Shown in pieces: positions 9,976-19,870 of a stretch of DNA of 64,000 nt. The position numbers and the translations under genes are program-made. Each line of letters starts with the position of its first letter. Position 1 is the first letter of the stretch. The DNA is from Hyphomicrobiales bacterium. GTDB taxonomy: Bacteria > Pseudomonadota > Alphaproteobacteria > Rhizobiales > Methyloligellaceae. Under the pieces are notes generated by a model that did no database searches, was not told the origin of the DNA, and was given only the letters and a program-made list of their open reading frames with translations. The stretch covers positions 25,581 to 89,580 of the forward strand of contig JAJFHQ010000066.1 of NCBI GenBank assembly GCA_021775525.1, given 5' to 3'.

Positions 9976-11322
9976 ATGACACGAAAATTTTTCGGAACGG
10001 ACGGAATACGCGGGACGGCCAATGCGTCCCCGATGACGTCTGAAATTGCTCTGAAGGTGGGCATGGCTGCAGGCAAGCTGTTCACCAATGGTGATCACCG
10101 TCACCGGGTGGTGATCGGCAAGGACACGCGGCTGTCAGGCTATATGATTGAATCCGCGCTCGTGTCGGGCTTTACCGCAGTGGGCATGGATGTGTTCCAG
10201 CTCGGACCGATGCCGACCCCGGCTGTTGCAATGCTGACACGCTCGCTCAGGGCTGATCTGGGCGTGATGATTTCAGCTTCACACAACCCTTACGAAGACA
10301 ATGGCATCAAGCTGTTCGGGCCGGATGGCTACAAGCTGTCGGACGAAACCGAGCACGAAATCGAAGGCCTGATTGAGCAGAGCTCCGATACGCTGCTAGC
10401 CAAGCCCGACGATATTGGCCGGGCAAAACGTATCGACAGCGCCCAGGAACGATACATCGAGTTCGCCAAGCGCACGCTACCGCGCAATATCCGCTTTGAT
10501 GGTCTGCGCGTTGTCGTCGACTGCGCCAACGGGTCTGCCTACCAGGTGGCACCCGCAGCCCTGTGGGAGCTGGGCGCGGAAGTGATTTCTGTAGGCGTCG
10601 AGCCGAACGGGTTCAATATCAACAAGGATTGCGGGTCAACCTCGCCCGCGGCGTTGTGCAAAAAGGTTCGCGAAGTGCGCGCCGACATTGGTATTGCGCT
10701 TGATGGGGATGCCGACCGGGTTCTCATCATCGATGAAAAGGGCCAGGTCATCGACGGCGATCAATTGATGGCGGTGGTGGCGCAATCATGGAAAAACCGC
10801 GGCCGGCTCGCAGGTGGCGGCATCGTCGCCACGGTGATGTCAAATCTCGGGCTGGAACGACATCTGGAAAGTCTCGGGCTTTCTCTTGCACGCACGCCCG
10901 TGGGAGATCGCTACGTGGTCGAGCATATGCGCAAGCATGGCTTTAACGTCGGCGGTGAGCAATCAGGGCATATCGTCCTTTCCGACTACTCGACGACGGG
11001 AGATGGCCTTGTCACCGCATTGCAGGTGTTGGCCGTGGTGACTGAGAGCGGAAAGCCGGTGAGCGAGGTCTGCAATCAATTCGAGCCGATGCCGCAAGTG
11101 CTGAAGAATGTCCGGTTCAAAAAAGGCCAGCCGCTTGACGATCAGAAAGTCATCCAGGTGATCGACGAGGGTAAAGGCAGGCTCGGCAAGGCGGGCCGTC
11201 TGGTTATCCGTCCCTCTGGTACCGAGCCGGTTATACGCGTGATGGCCGAGGGCGATGATGCCAAGCTCATTGGCAAGGTCGTGAACGATATCGTGGACGC
11301 ATTAAAAGGGGCGGCTGCCTGA
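9976..11322 (+). CDS. glmM: GlmM, phosphoglucosamine mutase
   Basis: This 448-residue enzyme interconverts glucosamine-6-phosphate and glucosamine-1-phosphate on the path to UDP-GlcNAc. The N-terminus [13 protein letters not shown] is diagnostic. The phosphorylated active-site Ser is S102 in ISASHNP, the Mg-binding loop is DGDADR, and the phosphate-binding loop near the C-terminus is [12 protein letters not shown]. Length is normal. A GTTAAGAG segment directly precedes the ATG. A perfect terminator follows. Confidence 0.97.
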   Translation: MTRKFFGTDGIRGTANASPMTSEIALKVGMAAGKLFTNGDHRHRVVIGKDTRLSGYMIESALVSGFTAVGMDVFQLGPMPTPAVAMLTRSLRADLGVMISASHNPYEDNGIKLFGPDGYKLSDETEHEIEGLIEQSSDTLLAKPDDIGRAKRIDSAQERYIEFAKRTLPRNIRFDGLRVVVDCANGSAYQVAPAALWELGAEVISVGVEPNGFNINKDCGSTSPAALCKKVREVRADIGIALDGDADRVLIIDEKGQVIDGDQLMAVVAQSWKNRGRLAGGGIVATVMSNLGLERHLESLGLSLARTPVGDRYVVEHMRKHGFNVGGEQSGHIVLSDYSTTGDGLVTALQVLAVVTESGKPVSEVCNQFEPMPQVLKNVRFKKGQPLDDQKVIQVIDEGKGRLGKAGRLVIRPSGTEPVIRVMAEGDDAKLIGKVVNDIVDALKGAAA

Positions 11323-11374
11323 GCTGTGCTCCCCTTGGGATTTCCTCCCTAGTAGTAGTTGCGTAGTTCTATTT

Positions 11375-11406
11375 GGGCCCCGGAGATATCTCCGGGGCCC
11401 TTTTTT
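11375..11406 (+). terminator. Intrinsic terminator after glmM
   Basis: A 26-base perfect palindrome, with GGGCCCCGGAGA and its reverse complement as arms, is followed directly by TTTTTT. Confidence 0.92.
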
Positions 11407-11548
11407 CATTGTCGTGACCACAACGCTTTGCTCCATGCGAAAATTCAGGGTTAAGTATCTCTTAAATAATCTCGTCTATCGTCCCGAAATGAAACAATTC
11501 GGCCCGGCCTCTACGACTGGCCGCGTTGGACGAAGGTAAAGGGGGACA

Positions 11549-12256
11549 ATGATGGGCATTTTGAGCCGTACAATCCTGCTGGCATGCGCGCTGGTTACCG
11601 GATCGGTAACCGGAGCTGCCGCTGCAGATTTCAGATTTCCGCCTGAACCGGTCACCGCGGTGCCGTCCGCCATTGCCATTCCTGATTATTCCAATCTCTG
11701 GTATTTCCGAGGGGATGTCGGCTACTCGGTCAATGAAGACCCTGATCTCAGCCTTGCCAGCACCTCATTCAATAATGAGAAAATGGACGAGAGCTGGAGC
11801 ATAGGCGCGGGCTTTGGATATAATTTTACAGACAACATCCGGGGCGATCTGACCCTGGATCACCGTTTTGAAGCTGACGTGACGGGGACCAACTCTCTCA
11901 CAGCGGCGCGGTCCACAGCTACGTTGGCCAGCACTGTCGGCCTCGCCAATCTGTATTACGATTTCCGGGACCGGGAACATTTCGCACCCTATCTGGGCGG
12001 TGGTATCGGGTGGTCCTATAACGAGATGGACGGGCAAACCGGGGCAGCTTCCAGCGATGAGAGTTTCGAGCTGGCCTTGGCCGCCATGGCCGGGTTCAGT
12101 TACCGGCTGGACGATGGCTGGTTGTTCGATGCGGGGTACAGATTTCTGTACCTGGGCGGAGCCCAGACCGGCAGCACCGCAACTGCAGGCGCGCTGAGCA
12201 TGGATGACATATACGCACATGAACTTCGGTTAGGGTTTCGCTACGAATTGCAATAA
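11549..12256 (+). CDS. Outer-membrane beta-barrel protein (Omp25/opacity type)
   Basis: The 235-residue protein has a signal peptide (hydrophobic core ILLACALVTGSVTG, likely cleavage after GAAAA). Alternating beta-strand segments follow and end in LRLGFRYELQ. Segments such as WSIGAGFGYNF, LGGGIGWSYNE and FDAGYRFLYLGG match the eight-stranded barrel proteins common in Hyphomicrobiales outer membranes. It stands alone between two terminators, so it is probably monocistronic. A second in-frame ATG directly follows the first. Ligand or precise role cannot be told. Confidence 0.8.
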   Translation: MMGILSRTILLACALVTGSVTGAAAADFRFPPEPVTAVPSAIAIPDYSNLWYFRGDVGYSVNEDPDLSLASTSFNNEKMDESWSIGAGFGYNFTDNIRGDLTLDHRFEADVTGTNSLTAARSTATLASTVGLANLYYDFRDREHFAPYLGGGIGWSYNEMDGQTGAASSDESFELALAAMAGFSYRLDDGWLFDAGYRFLYLGGAQTGSTATAGALSMDDIYAHELRLGFRYELQ

Positions 12257-12332
12257 GGAGCCTGGCCTGAGATTGACCAAAGGCCACCACGACCAGAAAA
12301 ATAACCCTGCTTAGTACCCCCAACTAAGACCT

Positions 12333-12361
12333 GCGGCGGGAGCGATCCCGCCGCTTTTTTT
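12333..12361 (+). terminator. Intrinsic terminator after the beta-barrel gene
   Basis: GCGGCGGG (12333-12340) pairs with CCCGCCGC (12347-12354) across a six-base loop and is followed by seven T residues. Confidence 0.9.
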
Positions 12362-12363
12362 GC

Positions 12364-13884
12364 CTAACGGGTGCCTTCGGTAAGCCGTTTGACCAATGGG
12401 CTTGCCAACATGGCGAGTAGGCCCGCAGCACCGATGAACATGGCTACATTCCAGAACAAGGCATCGTGAGTTAAATTCTCAAGCGACCCCGTGACGAGCC
12501 CGGCAATCAGGTTGCCGAGGGCTGTGGCTATGAACCATATCCCCATCATCTGGCCCACGCGCCCGCGTGGTGCGAGCCTGGTCATGGCTGAAAGGCCAAC
12601 CGGGCTAAGGCAAAGTTCGCCGCAGGTGTGCAGGAAGTAGGTGACAATGAGCCAGGCCGGGGAGGCGGGGTTTTCCGGGCTGGTATTGGCCGCACCCCAG
12701 GAGATGACGAAAAACCCGGCAGCTAAGGCGGTGAGCCCCAAAGCGAATTTCATGGCAATGGAAGGGTCTGCGTTGCGACGTGCCGCCCAGCTCCAGAGCG
12801 TCCCGAAGATTGGCGCAAGGGCGATGATAAAGAGCGGATTGATGGATTGAAGCCAGCTGGCGGGCATCTCCCAGCCCAGCATATTCCGGTCTGTCTGCTG
12901 AAAGGCAAACAGGTTGAGCGATGACCCGGCCTGCTCAAACCCTGACCAGAAAATAGCCGCGAGCAAGAACAGCCAGACGATGACGGCGAGCCGTTTTTTC
13001 TCGTCTCTGGTCAGCCCGGCCATGAAAAACAGGTAGGTGAAATAGAGCGCGGCCATGGCGAGTACAGCAACCCCTAGCCACTCTGCGATCAGTCCCAGCG
13101 TGATGACAAATCCGGTTCTGGCGCCACTCATGGCAAATGTCAGGCCGATCAGTGCGGCAAGGATCAGAGGTAAAAGCGGGATGGGCTTGTTTGGTGCTGA
13201 AGAGGGTTGCGCCTTGTACAGGCCCGCATCCCCCAGGTGCCGCGCGCCTCTTCTGTACTGGGTGAGGCCAAGCACCATGCCAAATCCTGCAAGCGAAAAG
13301 CCCCAGTGCCAATTAAAGCTTTCCGCCAGGAAGCCGCACAGGAGCGGTCCCAGCATACCTCCCAGGTTGATGCCCATGTAAAAAATGGAAAAGCCGGCAT
13401 CCCTGCGCCCACCGCCCTCCGGATATAACTCGCCCACCATGGCGGAAATGTTTGGCTTCAACAGGCCAGTGCCGGCAACAATGAGCGTCAGCCCAAGCGC
13501 GAAGCTTGGTAATTCGGGCAGGCCAACAAGGGGAGCTGCCATGGAGAAATGTCCGCAGGCTATGATGCACCCGCCCGCGAATACCGTATTGCGTGCCCCC
13601 CACAACCGGTCGGCTATCCACCCGCCAGGAAGCGCCAGCAAATATACAAATGCCGTGTAGATGCCGTAGATGGCTGCCGCATCGCGTGTGCCAAGTCCGA
13701 GACCTGGATTGGCGCCGGTGGCCGCGGCTGTCATGTAGAGAATGAGAAGTGCCCGCATTCCGTAATAGGAAAAGCGCTCCCACATTTCAGTGAAAAACAA
13801 CGTCGCAAGCCCGCGTGGATGTCCTAGCCAGTGCGGGCCGGTGGGCGAGGAGGGTGGGCTGTCAGTTTCTAACGCGTTCGTCAT
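12364..13884 (-). CDS. POT/PTR2-family peptide transporter
   Basis: This roughly 506-residue, about 12-14-helix protein belongs to the proton-coupled oligopeptide transporter family. The N-terminal signature FFTEMWERFSYYG (residues 31-42) contains the ExxER proton-coupling motif. FSIFYMGINLGG is the second family signature. It likely imports di- and tripeptides with protons across the inner membrane. MTNALE was chosen as the start by similarity to the usual N-terminus; a GTG at 13959 is possible but would overlap the serC leader region. It is divergent from serC. Confidence 0.88.
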   Translation of the reverse strand: MTNALETDSPPSSPTGPHWLGHPRGLATLFFTEMWERFSYYGMRALLILYMTAAATGANPGLGLGTRDAAAIYGIYTAFVYLLALPGGWIADRLWGARNTVFAGGCIIACGHFSMAAPLVGLPELPSFALGLTLIVAGTGLLKPNISAMVGELYPEGGGRRDAGFSIFYMGINLGGMLGPLLCGFLAESFNWHWGFSLAGFGMVLGLTQYRRGARHLGDAGLYKAQPSSAPNKPIPLLPLILAALIGLTFAMSGARTGFVITLGLIAEWLGVAVLAMAALYFTYLFFMAGLTRDEKKRLAVIVWLFLLAAIFWSGFEQAGSSLNLFAFQQTDRNMLGWEMPASWLQSINPLFIIALAPIFGTLWSWAARRNADPSIAMKFALGLTALAAGFFVISWGAANTSPENPASPAWLIVTYFLHTCGELCLSPVGLSAMTRLAPRGRVGQMMGIWFIATALGNLIAGLVTGSLENLTHDALFWNVAMFIGAAGLLAMLASPLVKRLTEGTR

Positions 13885-13963
13885 GGAATGCGGCCATTTG
13901 TCTTCGTTACGTGAACGCAGTCTAGACCATCTGCCGCTTGACTTGGGAGGCATACGCACCTAA

Positions 13964-14016
13964 TCCCGCAGGTGGGACACCCCTCCCCAACGAGGGGCAA
14001 CTATCTGTAAGGATAG
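13964..14016 (+). ncRNA. Structured 5' leader of serC (candidate serC RNA motif)
   Basis: Three hairpins follow one another directly before serC. They are TCCC/GGGA (13964-13977), CCCCTC/GAGGGG (13980-13997), and CTATC/GATAG (14001-14016), which includes the ribosome-binding AAGGA. A conserved serC RNA motif is described upstream of serC in Alphaproteobacteria. Gene context and the compact hairpins fit it, but I cannot compare with the published covariance model, so assignment is tentative. Confidence 0.5.
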
Positions 14017-14022
14017 AATATC

Positions 14023-15198
14023 ATGAGCGAACTCACCAAACCGGCCGCGCGGCCGGCTAATCCGCGTTTTTCATCCGGCCCCTGTTCAAAGCATCCGGGC
14101 CACTCCCTCGACAATCTCAAAAATGCCTTTCTCGGGCGCTCGCACCGTGCGCCGGAGGGTCTTGCGCGTCTGGCACTGGCGATCGACCGCACCTCCGACC
14201 TGCTCGGCCTGCCGGAAGGATACCGCCTGGCCATCGTTCCAGGTTCCGACACCGGCGCAATGGAAATGGCTCTTTGGTCGCTTCTTGGGGCGCGTGGTGT
14301 CGACATGCTGTCGTGGGAAAGTTTTGGTAGAACCTGGACCACGGACATCGTTGATCAGCTAAAGTTGGATGATGTTCGCGTGCTGGAGACCGAATATGGC
14401 GAACTGCCTGACTTGTCCAAGGTCGATTTTACCCGCGATGTGGTTTTCGCATGGAACGGCACCACGTCGGGTGTGCGTGTGCCAAACGGTGACTGGATTG
14501 CCGATGACCGGCAGGGGCTGACAATCTGCGATGCCACCTCGGCGGCGTTTGCGCAAGATCTCGATTGGCCCAGGCTCGATGTCACGACCTTTTCATGGCA
14601 GAAGGCGCTCGGCGGTGAAGCGGGTCACGGCATGCTGGTTCTTTCACCACGCGCCGTGGAACGCCTGGAGAGCTATACTCCGCCTTGGCCGATGCCAAAA
14701 GTTTTCCTCCTGACAAAGAACGGCAAGCTGGCGGAAAAAGTGTTCAGGGGGGCAACCATCAACACGCCCTCCATGCTGTGTGTAGAGGACTGGCTCGATA
14801 CGCTCGACTGGGCGCATAGTGTTGGAGGGCTTGAGGGCCTGATGGCGCGTGCCGATGCAAATACCGCGGCGATAACCGCGTGGGTTGAGAAGACGGCCTG
14901 GGTTGAGTTCCTGGGAAGAGTACCGGAAAGCCGCTCCAACACGTCCGTTTGCCTGAAGATTGTCGATCCGGCGGTGGCAGATCTGCCGGGCGACGAACAG
15001 AGGGCGTATGTCGCCAGGTTTGCAGGATTGCTTGATGAGGAAGGCGTGGCTTACGACATTGCGTCTCATCGAAATGCGCCTCCGGGCCTGCGCATCTGGG
15101 CCGGAGCCACGGTAGAAACATCGGATCTTGCAGCGCTGATGCCCTGGCTCGACTGGGCCTATAAGCGCGTCTCTTCCACCGCGACACAAGCCGCTTAA
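14023..15198 (+). CDS. serC: SerC, phosphoserine aminotransferase
   Basis: The 391-residue PLP enzyme converts 3-phosphohydroxypyruvate plus glutamate to phosphoserine; the family also acts in pyridoxal phosphate synthesis. The N-terminal [14 protein letters not shown] motif is typical of the alphaproteobacterial branch. The Schiff-base Lys is K194 in [11 protein letters not shown]. Length fits. The next gene, serA, makes its substrate, and the two form a serine-synthesis operon with an 80 bp gap. The start is fixed by the AAGGA site within the leader's last hairpin. Confidence 0.95.
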   Translation: MSELTKPAARPANPRFSSGPCSKHPGHSLDNLKNAFLGRSHRAPEGLARLALAIDRTSDLLGLPEGYRLAIVPGSDTGAMEMALWSLLGARGVDMLSWESFGRTWTTDIVDQLKLDDVRVLETEYGELPDLSKVDFTRDVVFAWNGTTSGVRVPNGDWIADDRQGLTICDATSAAFAQDLDWPRLDVTTFSWQKALGGEAGHGMLVLSPRAVERLESYTPPWPMPKVFLLTKNGKLAEKVFRGATINTPSMLCVEDWLDTLDWAHSVGGLEGLMARADANTAAITAWVEKTAWVEFLGRVPESRSNTSVCLKIVDPAVADLPGDEQRAYVARFAGLLDEEGVAYDIASHRNAPPGLRIWAGATVETSDLAALMPWLDWAYKRVSSTATQAA

Positions 15199-15278
15199 GA
15201 CAAGCCACCCCGCAACTGCAGACCCGCTACAACCGGCCTGTGCAGCGATGCGCAATGTCCGGCAAATGGAGATCAGAC

Positions 15279-16859
15279 ATGACGCCCAAAGTTTTAATTT
15301 CAGACAAGCTGAGCCCGCTCGCGGAAAAGGTGTTTGCCGACCGTGGTATCGAAGTGGATGTGAAAGTTGGTCTCGACAAAGCCGAGCTTGCTGGCGTCAT
15401 CGGTGACTATGATGGGCTTGCCGTGCGATCGGCAACGAAGGCAACCGAAAAGATCATCGCCAAGGCGGACAGGCTGAAAGTCATTGGTCGCGCCGGGATC
15501 GGCGTCGACAATATCGATATTGCAGCCGCGACAGCGCGTGGCATCATCGTGATGAACACGCCATTTGGCAATTCCATTACAACGGCGGAGCACGCCATAT
15601 CCCTGATGCTGGCGCTGGCACGGCAAATCCCTGCGGCCAATGCCTCGACCCAGGCCGGAAAGTGGGAGAAGTCCGCATTCATGGGCGTTGAGGTGACGGC
15701 CAAGACGCTTGGCATCATCGGCTGCGGCAATATCGGGTCGATTGTTGCGGAGCGCGCTCTCGGTTTGAAAATGAAGGTGCTGGCCTTCGATCCATTCCTG
15801 TCTCCCGAGCGGGCCCTGGAGCTTGGTGTCGAAAAGATGGAACTGGATGATTTGCTCAAGCGGGCGGATTTCATCTCGCTGCACACACCGCTCACCGACA
15901 AGACGCGCAACATCATTGACGCCAAAGCGCTGAACAAGACGCAAAAAGGCGTACGGATCATCAATTGCGCCCGCGGCGGCCTGATTGTTGAAGAGGCCCT
16001 CAAAGCCGCGCTCGATGCCGGCCACGTTGCGGGCGCTGCGCTCGACGTATTTGCCGAGGAGCCGGCGAAGGAAAACGCACTGTTCGGCATGCCTAATGTG
16101 ATCTGCACGCCGCATCTGGGTGCCGCCACAACCGAGGCGCAGGAGAATGTGGCGGTGCAAGTGGCAGAGCAGATGACCGACTTCCTGCTGACCGGAGCAA
16201 TTTCCAACGCGATCAATTTTCCCTCCATATCGGCTGAGGAAGCCCCACGCCTGAAGCCCTATGTGAAGCTTGCCGAGCAGTTGGGATCTTTTGCCGGGCA
16301 GTTGACCGAGAGCGGCCTGAAAGAAGTTCGGTTTGAATATGCAGGTGACATTGCCGAGTTGAACACCAACGCCCTGTCCTCCACAGCCTTGGCAGGTGTG
16401 CTCAGGCCCATGCTCCAGGACGTAAACATGGTCAGTGCACCCGCCATGGCCAAGGAACGGGGCATCTGCATTGAAGAGACCACGCGCGGGCAGGAAGGGG
16501 CATATGAAAGCTACATGCGCCTGACACTTGTCACCGAGCGACAGGAGCGTTCCGTAGCCGGTACCGTCTTCTCAGATGGAAAGCCGCGTATAATCCAGGT
16601 GAAGGGCATCAATATGGAAGCCGAGCTTGGGGCAAATATGCTCTACACGACAAATGCGGACAAGCCGGGTTATATCGGCGCTCTTGGCGCTCTGTTTGGT
16701 GAGAACGAAGTCAATGTTGCGACGTTTAACCTAGGGCGCGATGAGCCTGGCGGAAACGCCATTGCACTGATTGAAACTGACGCACCGATTACAGACGATG
16801 TATTGGCGCAGGTGCGTTTGCTGCCGCATGTTATGCAAGCGGCCAGGTTGAACTTCTGA
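15279..16859 (+). CDS. serA: SerA, D-3-phosphoglycerate dehydrogenase
   Basis: The 526-residue NAD enzyme catalyses the first step of serine synthesis. It has an N-terminal substrate domain and the Rossmann motif GIIGCGNIGS near residue 145. Catalytic residues are Arg in NCARGG, Glu in FAEEP and His in TPHLGAAT. An intervening domain (about 320-445) and a C-terminal ACT domain (about 455-526) complete the long form of the family. The ACT domain may give feedback control by serine. MTPKVLISD is preceded by GGAG at a good distance, so it was preferred to the upstream ATG at 15240. Confidence 0.96.
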   Translation: MTPKVLISDKLSPLAEKVFADRGIEVDVKVGLDKAELAGVIGDYDGLAVRSATKATEKIIAKADRLKVIGRAGIGVDNIDIAAATARGIIVMNTPFGNSITTAEHAISLMLALARQIPAANASTQAGKWEKSAFMGVEVTAKTLGIIGCGNIGSIVAERALGLKMKVLAFDPFLSPERALELGVEKMELDDLLKRADFISLHTPLTDKTRNIIDAKALNKTQKGVRIINCARGGLIVEEALKAALDAGHVAGAALDVFAEEPAKENALFGMPNVICTPHLGAATTEAQENVAVQVAEQMTDFLLTGAISNAINFPSISAEEAPRLKPYVKLAEQLGSFAGQLTESGLKEVRFEYAGDIAELNTNALSSTALAGVLRPMLQDVNMVSAPAMAKERGICIEETTRGQEGAYESYMRLTLVTERQERSVAGTVFSDGKPRIIQVKGINMEAELGANMLYTTNADKPGYIGALGALFGENEVNVATFNLGRDEPGGNAIALIETDAPITDDVLAQVRLLPHVMQAARLNF

Positions 16860-17021
16860 TCTGCATATACCAGCGGTTACAAGATTGCGTCTCAGGCCTT
16901 CACTGTCATGTTGCATGCTCATGGCAGGAGTAACCACGTTTTGCCCTTGTTGATGAAGACTTCGGACCTATATTCTAGTGTCACCAGCGGTTGCGTTGAG
17001 TACTGAGTTCGGAGTTCAACC

Positions 17022-17486
17022 GTGTCGCGTATCAAATTGCGTAGTGGGGATATCTCCCTTTTGGAGCGGCTTAATTCTATACCGCTCGAAATTGGCGATC
17101 TCCCTCATGAATCCGTGGAAAGATTGACGGCGCTCGGCCTTGTTCGAAAGGTACTCGGGTGCTGCGAGATCACGCGCCAGGGACAACTCACGCTTCACCG
17201 GCAACATTTTCTCAAAGCGTCCCGCAGGAGGATAGCCCGCGTCACGCGGCGAAATCCAATGTTCCTGCAGGAAGCGAGTTTGAGCGCGTCATCAGCCCGG
17301 ACGCGGCTTTCAGAACATCTCAACATACGCAGAAAAATCGATGCTCTCATCAGGCAGGTAACAAGGTTGCCGAATTGGCTGCTGCGACTGGCATCGCGAT
17401 CCGTGGGCCGATTTCGGATCATGGGCGAAACATCATCCGAGCTGGACGGCTTCGCGGCCCCCAAGTTGAATCATAAACCTCGTTAA
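17022..17486 (+). CDS. Hypothetical basic protein with winged-helix-like N-terminus
   Basis: A GTG-initiated frame of 154 residues. Residues about 10-65 (LLERLNSIPLEIGDLPHESV, then LTALGLVRKV and ITRQGQLTLHR) read like a small winged-helix fold with a wing hairpin, as in short MarR-like proteins. The remainder is very basic, with many Arg and Ser, and resembles no family I know. It ends 14 bp before the bactofilin gene. The C-terminal half may be poorly conserved or not truly coding. Confidence 0.45.
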   Translation: MSRIKLRSGDISLLERLNSIPLEIGDLPHESVERLTALGLVRKVLGCCEITRQGQLTLHRQHFLKASRRRIARVTRRNPMFLQEASLSASSARTRLSEHLNIRRKIDALIRQVTRLPNWLLRLASRSVGRFRIMGETSSELDGFAAPKLNHKPR

Positions 17487-17500
17487 AGGATCAAAGAACA

Positions 17501-17863
17501 ATGTGGGACCAGGACAATAGTGACGGATCGGTGATTGGAGAAGACCTGATCGTCACTGGCAATATCAATTGCAAGAGTGATCTTTTGATTGTCGGGAATG
17601 TCGAGGGCAATATTTCCTGCGTGTCCCTGCTTGTCGGCGAATCGGGAAAGGTCAACGGTGACATCACAAGTGAGAATGTGATCGTTGAGGGGACTATTTC
17701 AGGCATGATCACTTCCGGAAGCGTTGAACTGAAGGATGGGTGCACGCTTGAAGGGGACATCACTAGCTCGACGCTCGCCATCGATCATGGTGCTGAATTT
17801 TCCGGTTCGGTCCGCCCCGGCAAGGAACCAGGAAAGCCGCAAATGAAGGAAGCAGCCGAGTAG
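17501..17863 (+). CDS. Bactofilin (polymer-forming cytoskeletal protein)
   Basis: This 120-residue protein is a right-handed beta-helix of repeated short strands, e.g. IGEDLIVTGNINCKSDLLIVG and its five or so variants through residue 105, flanked by short unstructured ends. Bactofilins self-assemble into filaments at the membrane and affect cell shape or stalk and wall placement. The N-terminal SVIGEDL start of the beta core is typical. Length is normal for the small forms. No M23 peptidase or other usual partner is beside it here. Confidence 0.9.
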   Translation: MWDQDNSDGSVIGEDLIVTGNINCKSDLLIVGNVEGNISCVSLLVGESGKVNGDITSENVIVEGTISGMITSGSVELKDGCTLEGDITSSTLAIDHGAEFSGSVRPGKEPGKPQMKEAAE

Positions 17864-18131
17864 CTGCTGCGCCCGTGTGATCGCGAGGGCGTTCTTACCT
17901 TTTCCATTCCCCACAAAAATCCGGTCTGCAGTGTAAATTTCACGCTGATGACGGAAATTTCTGTTTAACCGATCGCGGCACTGTTGCCGCAACGACCCTG
18001 TTTGATTTGGCATGAATATTTTGCCGTACAAAGGGGTGGTAGAAGCTATACATGCTCTCTGGTATACTTTATACAAACAGAGAATTCAGTGTCTTCAATC
18101 CAATTGCAGCAAACAATATCGGGTGCCGGTT

Positions 18132-19802
18132 ATGAATGTTGATCTAGAAATTGCGCGTGCCGCCAAGCTCAAGCCAATCACTGAAATAGCCAACAAGATT
18201 GGAATTCCCGATGATGTTGTGCTGCAACATGGTCCGCATATTGCGAAAATCGAACTCAGCCACGTTGAGAAACTGGCCGAGAAGCCCGATGGCAAACTGA
18301 TCCTGGTGACGGCAATCTCGCCAACGCCGAGTGGAGAGGGCAAGACCACGACCACCGTTGGTCTTGGCGATGCACTGAACCGGATCGGCAAAAATGCGAT
18401 GATCTGCATTCGCGAACCCTCACTCGGGCCCGTATTCGGCATGAAGGGCGGAGCCGCAGGGGGCGGTTATGCCCAGGTGGTGCCCATGGAGCAAATCAAC
18501 CTGCATTTTACGGGTGATTTTCACGCCATTGCCGCAGCCAATAACCTGCTTGCCGCCATGGTTGACAATCACATTTACTGGGGCAACGAGCTGGAAATCG
18601 ATGAGCGCCGCATTTCCTGGAAGCGCGTCGTCGACATGAACGACCGCGCGCTGCGCAAGATCGTCAATTCGCTTGGCGGTCGCACCAACGGTTTTCCACG
18701 CGAAGATGGCTTTGATATTGTGGTCGCCTCGGAAGTGATGGCGATTTTCTGCCTTTCAAACAATATGCGCGATCTGGAAGAGCGGCTTGGCAACATCATT
18801 GTCGGCTATACCCGCAAGGGCAAAGCGATTACGGCGGCGGATATTCAGGCCCATGGCGCCATGACGGTTCTGCTCAAGGATGCGTTGCAACCGAATCTTG
18901 TGCAGACGTTGGAAAACAACCCGGCTTTCATTCATGGCGGTCCTTTCGCCAACATCGCACATGGCTGCAACTCGGTGCTGGCCACCAGGACAGCACTTGG
19001 TATGGCCGACTATGTGGTGACGGAAGCCGGTTTCGGTGCTGACCTGGGCGCGGAGAAATTTTTCGACATCAAGTGCCGCAAGGCGGGCCTCAGCCCATCT
19101 GCTGTCGTGCTTGTGGCGACAGCGCAGGCGCTCAAATGGCATGGCGGTTGCGACAAGGAAGGTCTCAAGTCAGAGAATGTCGAGGCCATTAAGAAGGGCG
19201 CACCCAATATTGCCCGCCACATACAGAATCTGAGTTCCTTTGGTGTGCCGGTCATCGTCGGCGTCAATCGATTTCCGACAGATACGGATGCCGAACTGGA
19301 AGCGATTGCCGATATCGCCAGGGAAAATGGCGCGGATGTATCCATTTGTTCTCACTGGGCTGATGGCGGCGCTGGCGCGGAGGAGTTGGCCGAGAAGGTC
19401 ACGACGCTGGCAGATTCAGGCACGGCAAAATTCAAAACACTTTACAAAGATGACATGCCGCTCTGGGACAAGGTCAAGACCATCGCCACCAAGCTTTACG
19501 GCGCAGACGATATCATTGGCGACAAGGCAGTGCGGAACCAGTTCAAACGGCTTGAAAAAGACGGGTTCGGAAATCTGCCCGTGTGTATGGCCAAGACCCA
19601 GTATTCCTTCTCCACCGATCCGACGCTGCGCGCGGCCCCGAGCGGCCACGTGATCCCGATCCGCGAAGTGCGGTTGTCAGCTGGTGCGGGTTTCGTGGTG
19701 GTTATCGCCGGCGACATCATGACCATGCCCGGCCTGCCGCGCGAACCAGCCTCGCATCACATCAAGATGGGTGATGACGGCCAAATTGTCGGCCTGTCCT
19801 AG
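18132..19802 (+). CDS. fhs: Fhs, formate-tetrahydrofolate ligase
   Basis: The 556-residue enzyme makes 10-formyl-tetrahydrofolate from formate, THF and ATP. The P-loop-like motif [19 protein letters not shown] is at about residues 64-82, and [18 protein letters not shown] follows it. Both are invariant family signatures. The C-terminus [13 protein letters not shown] is also typical. The start MNVDLE was preferred to an ATG 120 bases upstream because the family begins with a short segment before [10 protein letters not shown]. It stands alone and may feed one-carbon units to purine synthesis. Confidence 0.95.
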   Translation: MNVDLEIARAAKLKPITEIANKIGIPDDVVLQHGPHIAKIELSHVEKLAEKPDGKLILVTAISPTPSGEGKTTTTVGLGDALNRIGKNAMICIREPSLGPVFGMKGGAAGGGYAQVVPMEQINLHFTGDFHAIAAANNLLAAMVDNHIYWGNELEIDERRISWKRVVDMNDRALRKIVNSLGGRTNGFPREDGFDIVVASEVMAIFCLSNNMRDLEERLGNIIVGYTRKGKAITAADIQAHGAMTVLLKDALQPNLVQTLENNPAFIHGGPFANIAHGCNSVLATRTALGMADYVVTEAGFGADLGAEKFFDIKCRKAGLSPSAVVLVATAQALKWHGGCDKEGLKSENVEAIKKGAPNIARHIQNLSSFGVPVIVGVNRFPTDTDAELEAIADIARENGADVSICSHWADGGAGAEELAEKVTTLADSGTAKFKTLYKDDMPLWDKVKTIATKLYGADDIIGDKAVRNQFKRLEKDGFGNLPVCMAKTQYSFSTDPTLRAAPSGHVIPIREVRLSAGAGFVVVIAGDIMTMPGLPREPASHHIKMGDDGQIVGLS

Positions 19803-19837
19803 ACGTTCGATAGCCCAAAACTTCTGAGACTTTATGG

Positions 19838-19870
19838 AAGGCCAATCTGAATTATTCAGGATGGCCTTTT
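19838..19870 (+). terminator. Terminator after fhs
   Basis: AAGGCCAATCTGAAT (from 19838) pairs with ATTCAGGATGGCCTT, with a small internal mismatch, and ends in TTTT. It overlaps the stop codon of the convergent EamA gene and may serve both strands, since the arms begin with AA and end with TT. Confidence 0.75.

Noticed and set aside
15300..16160. Long minus-strand frames across serA
   Set aside because: Shadows of the serA gene, with biased composition and no motifs.
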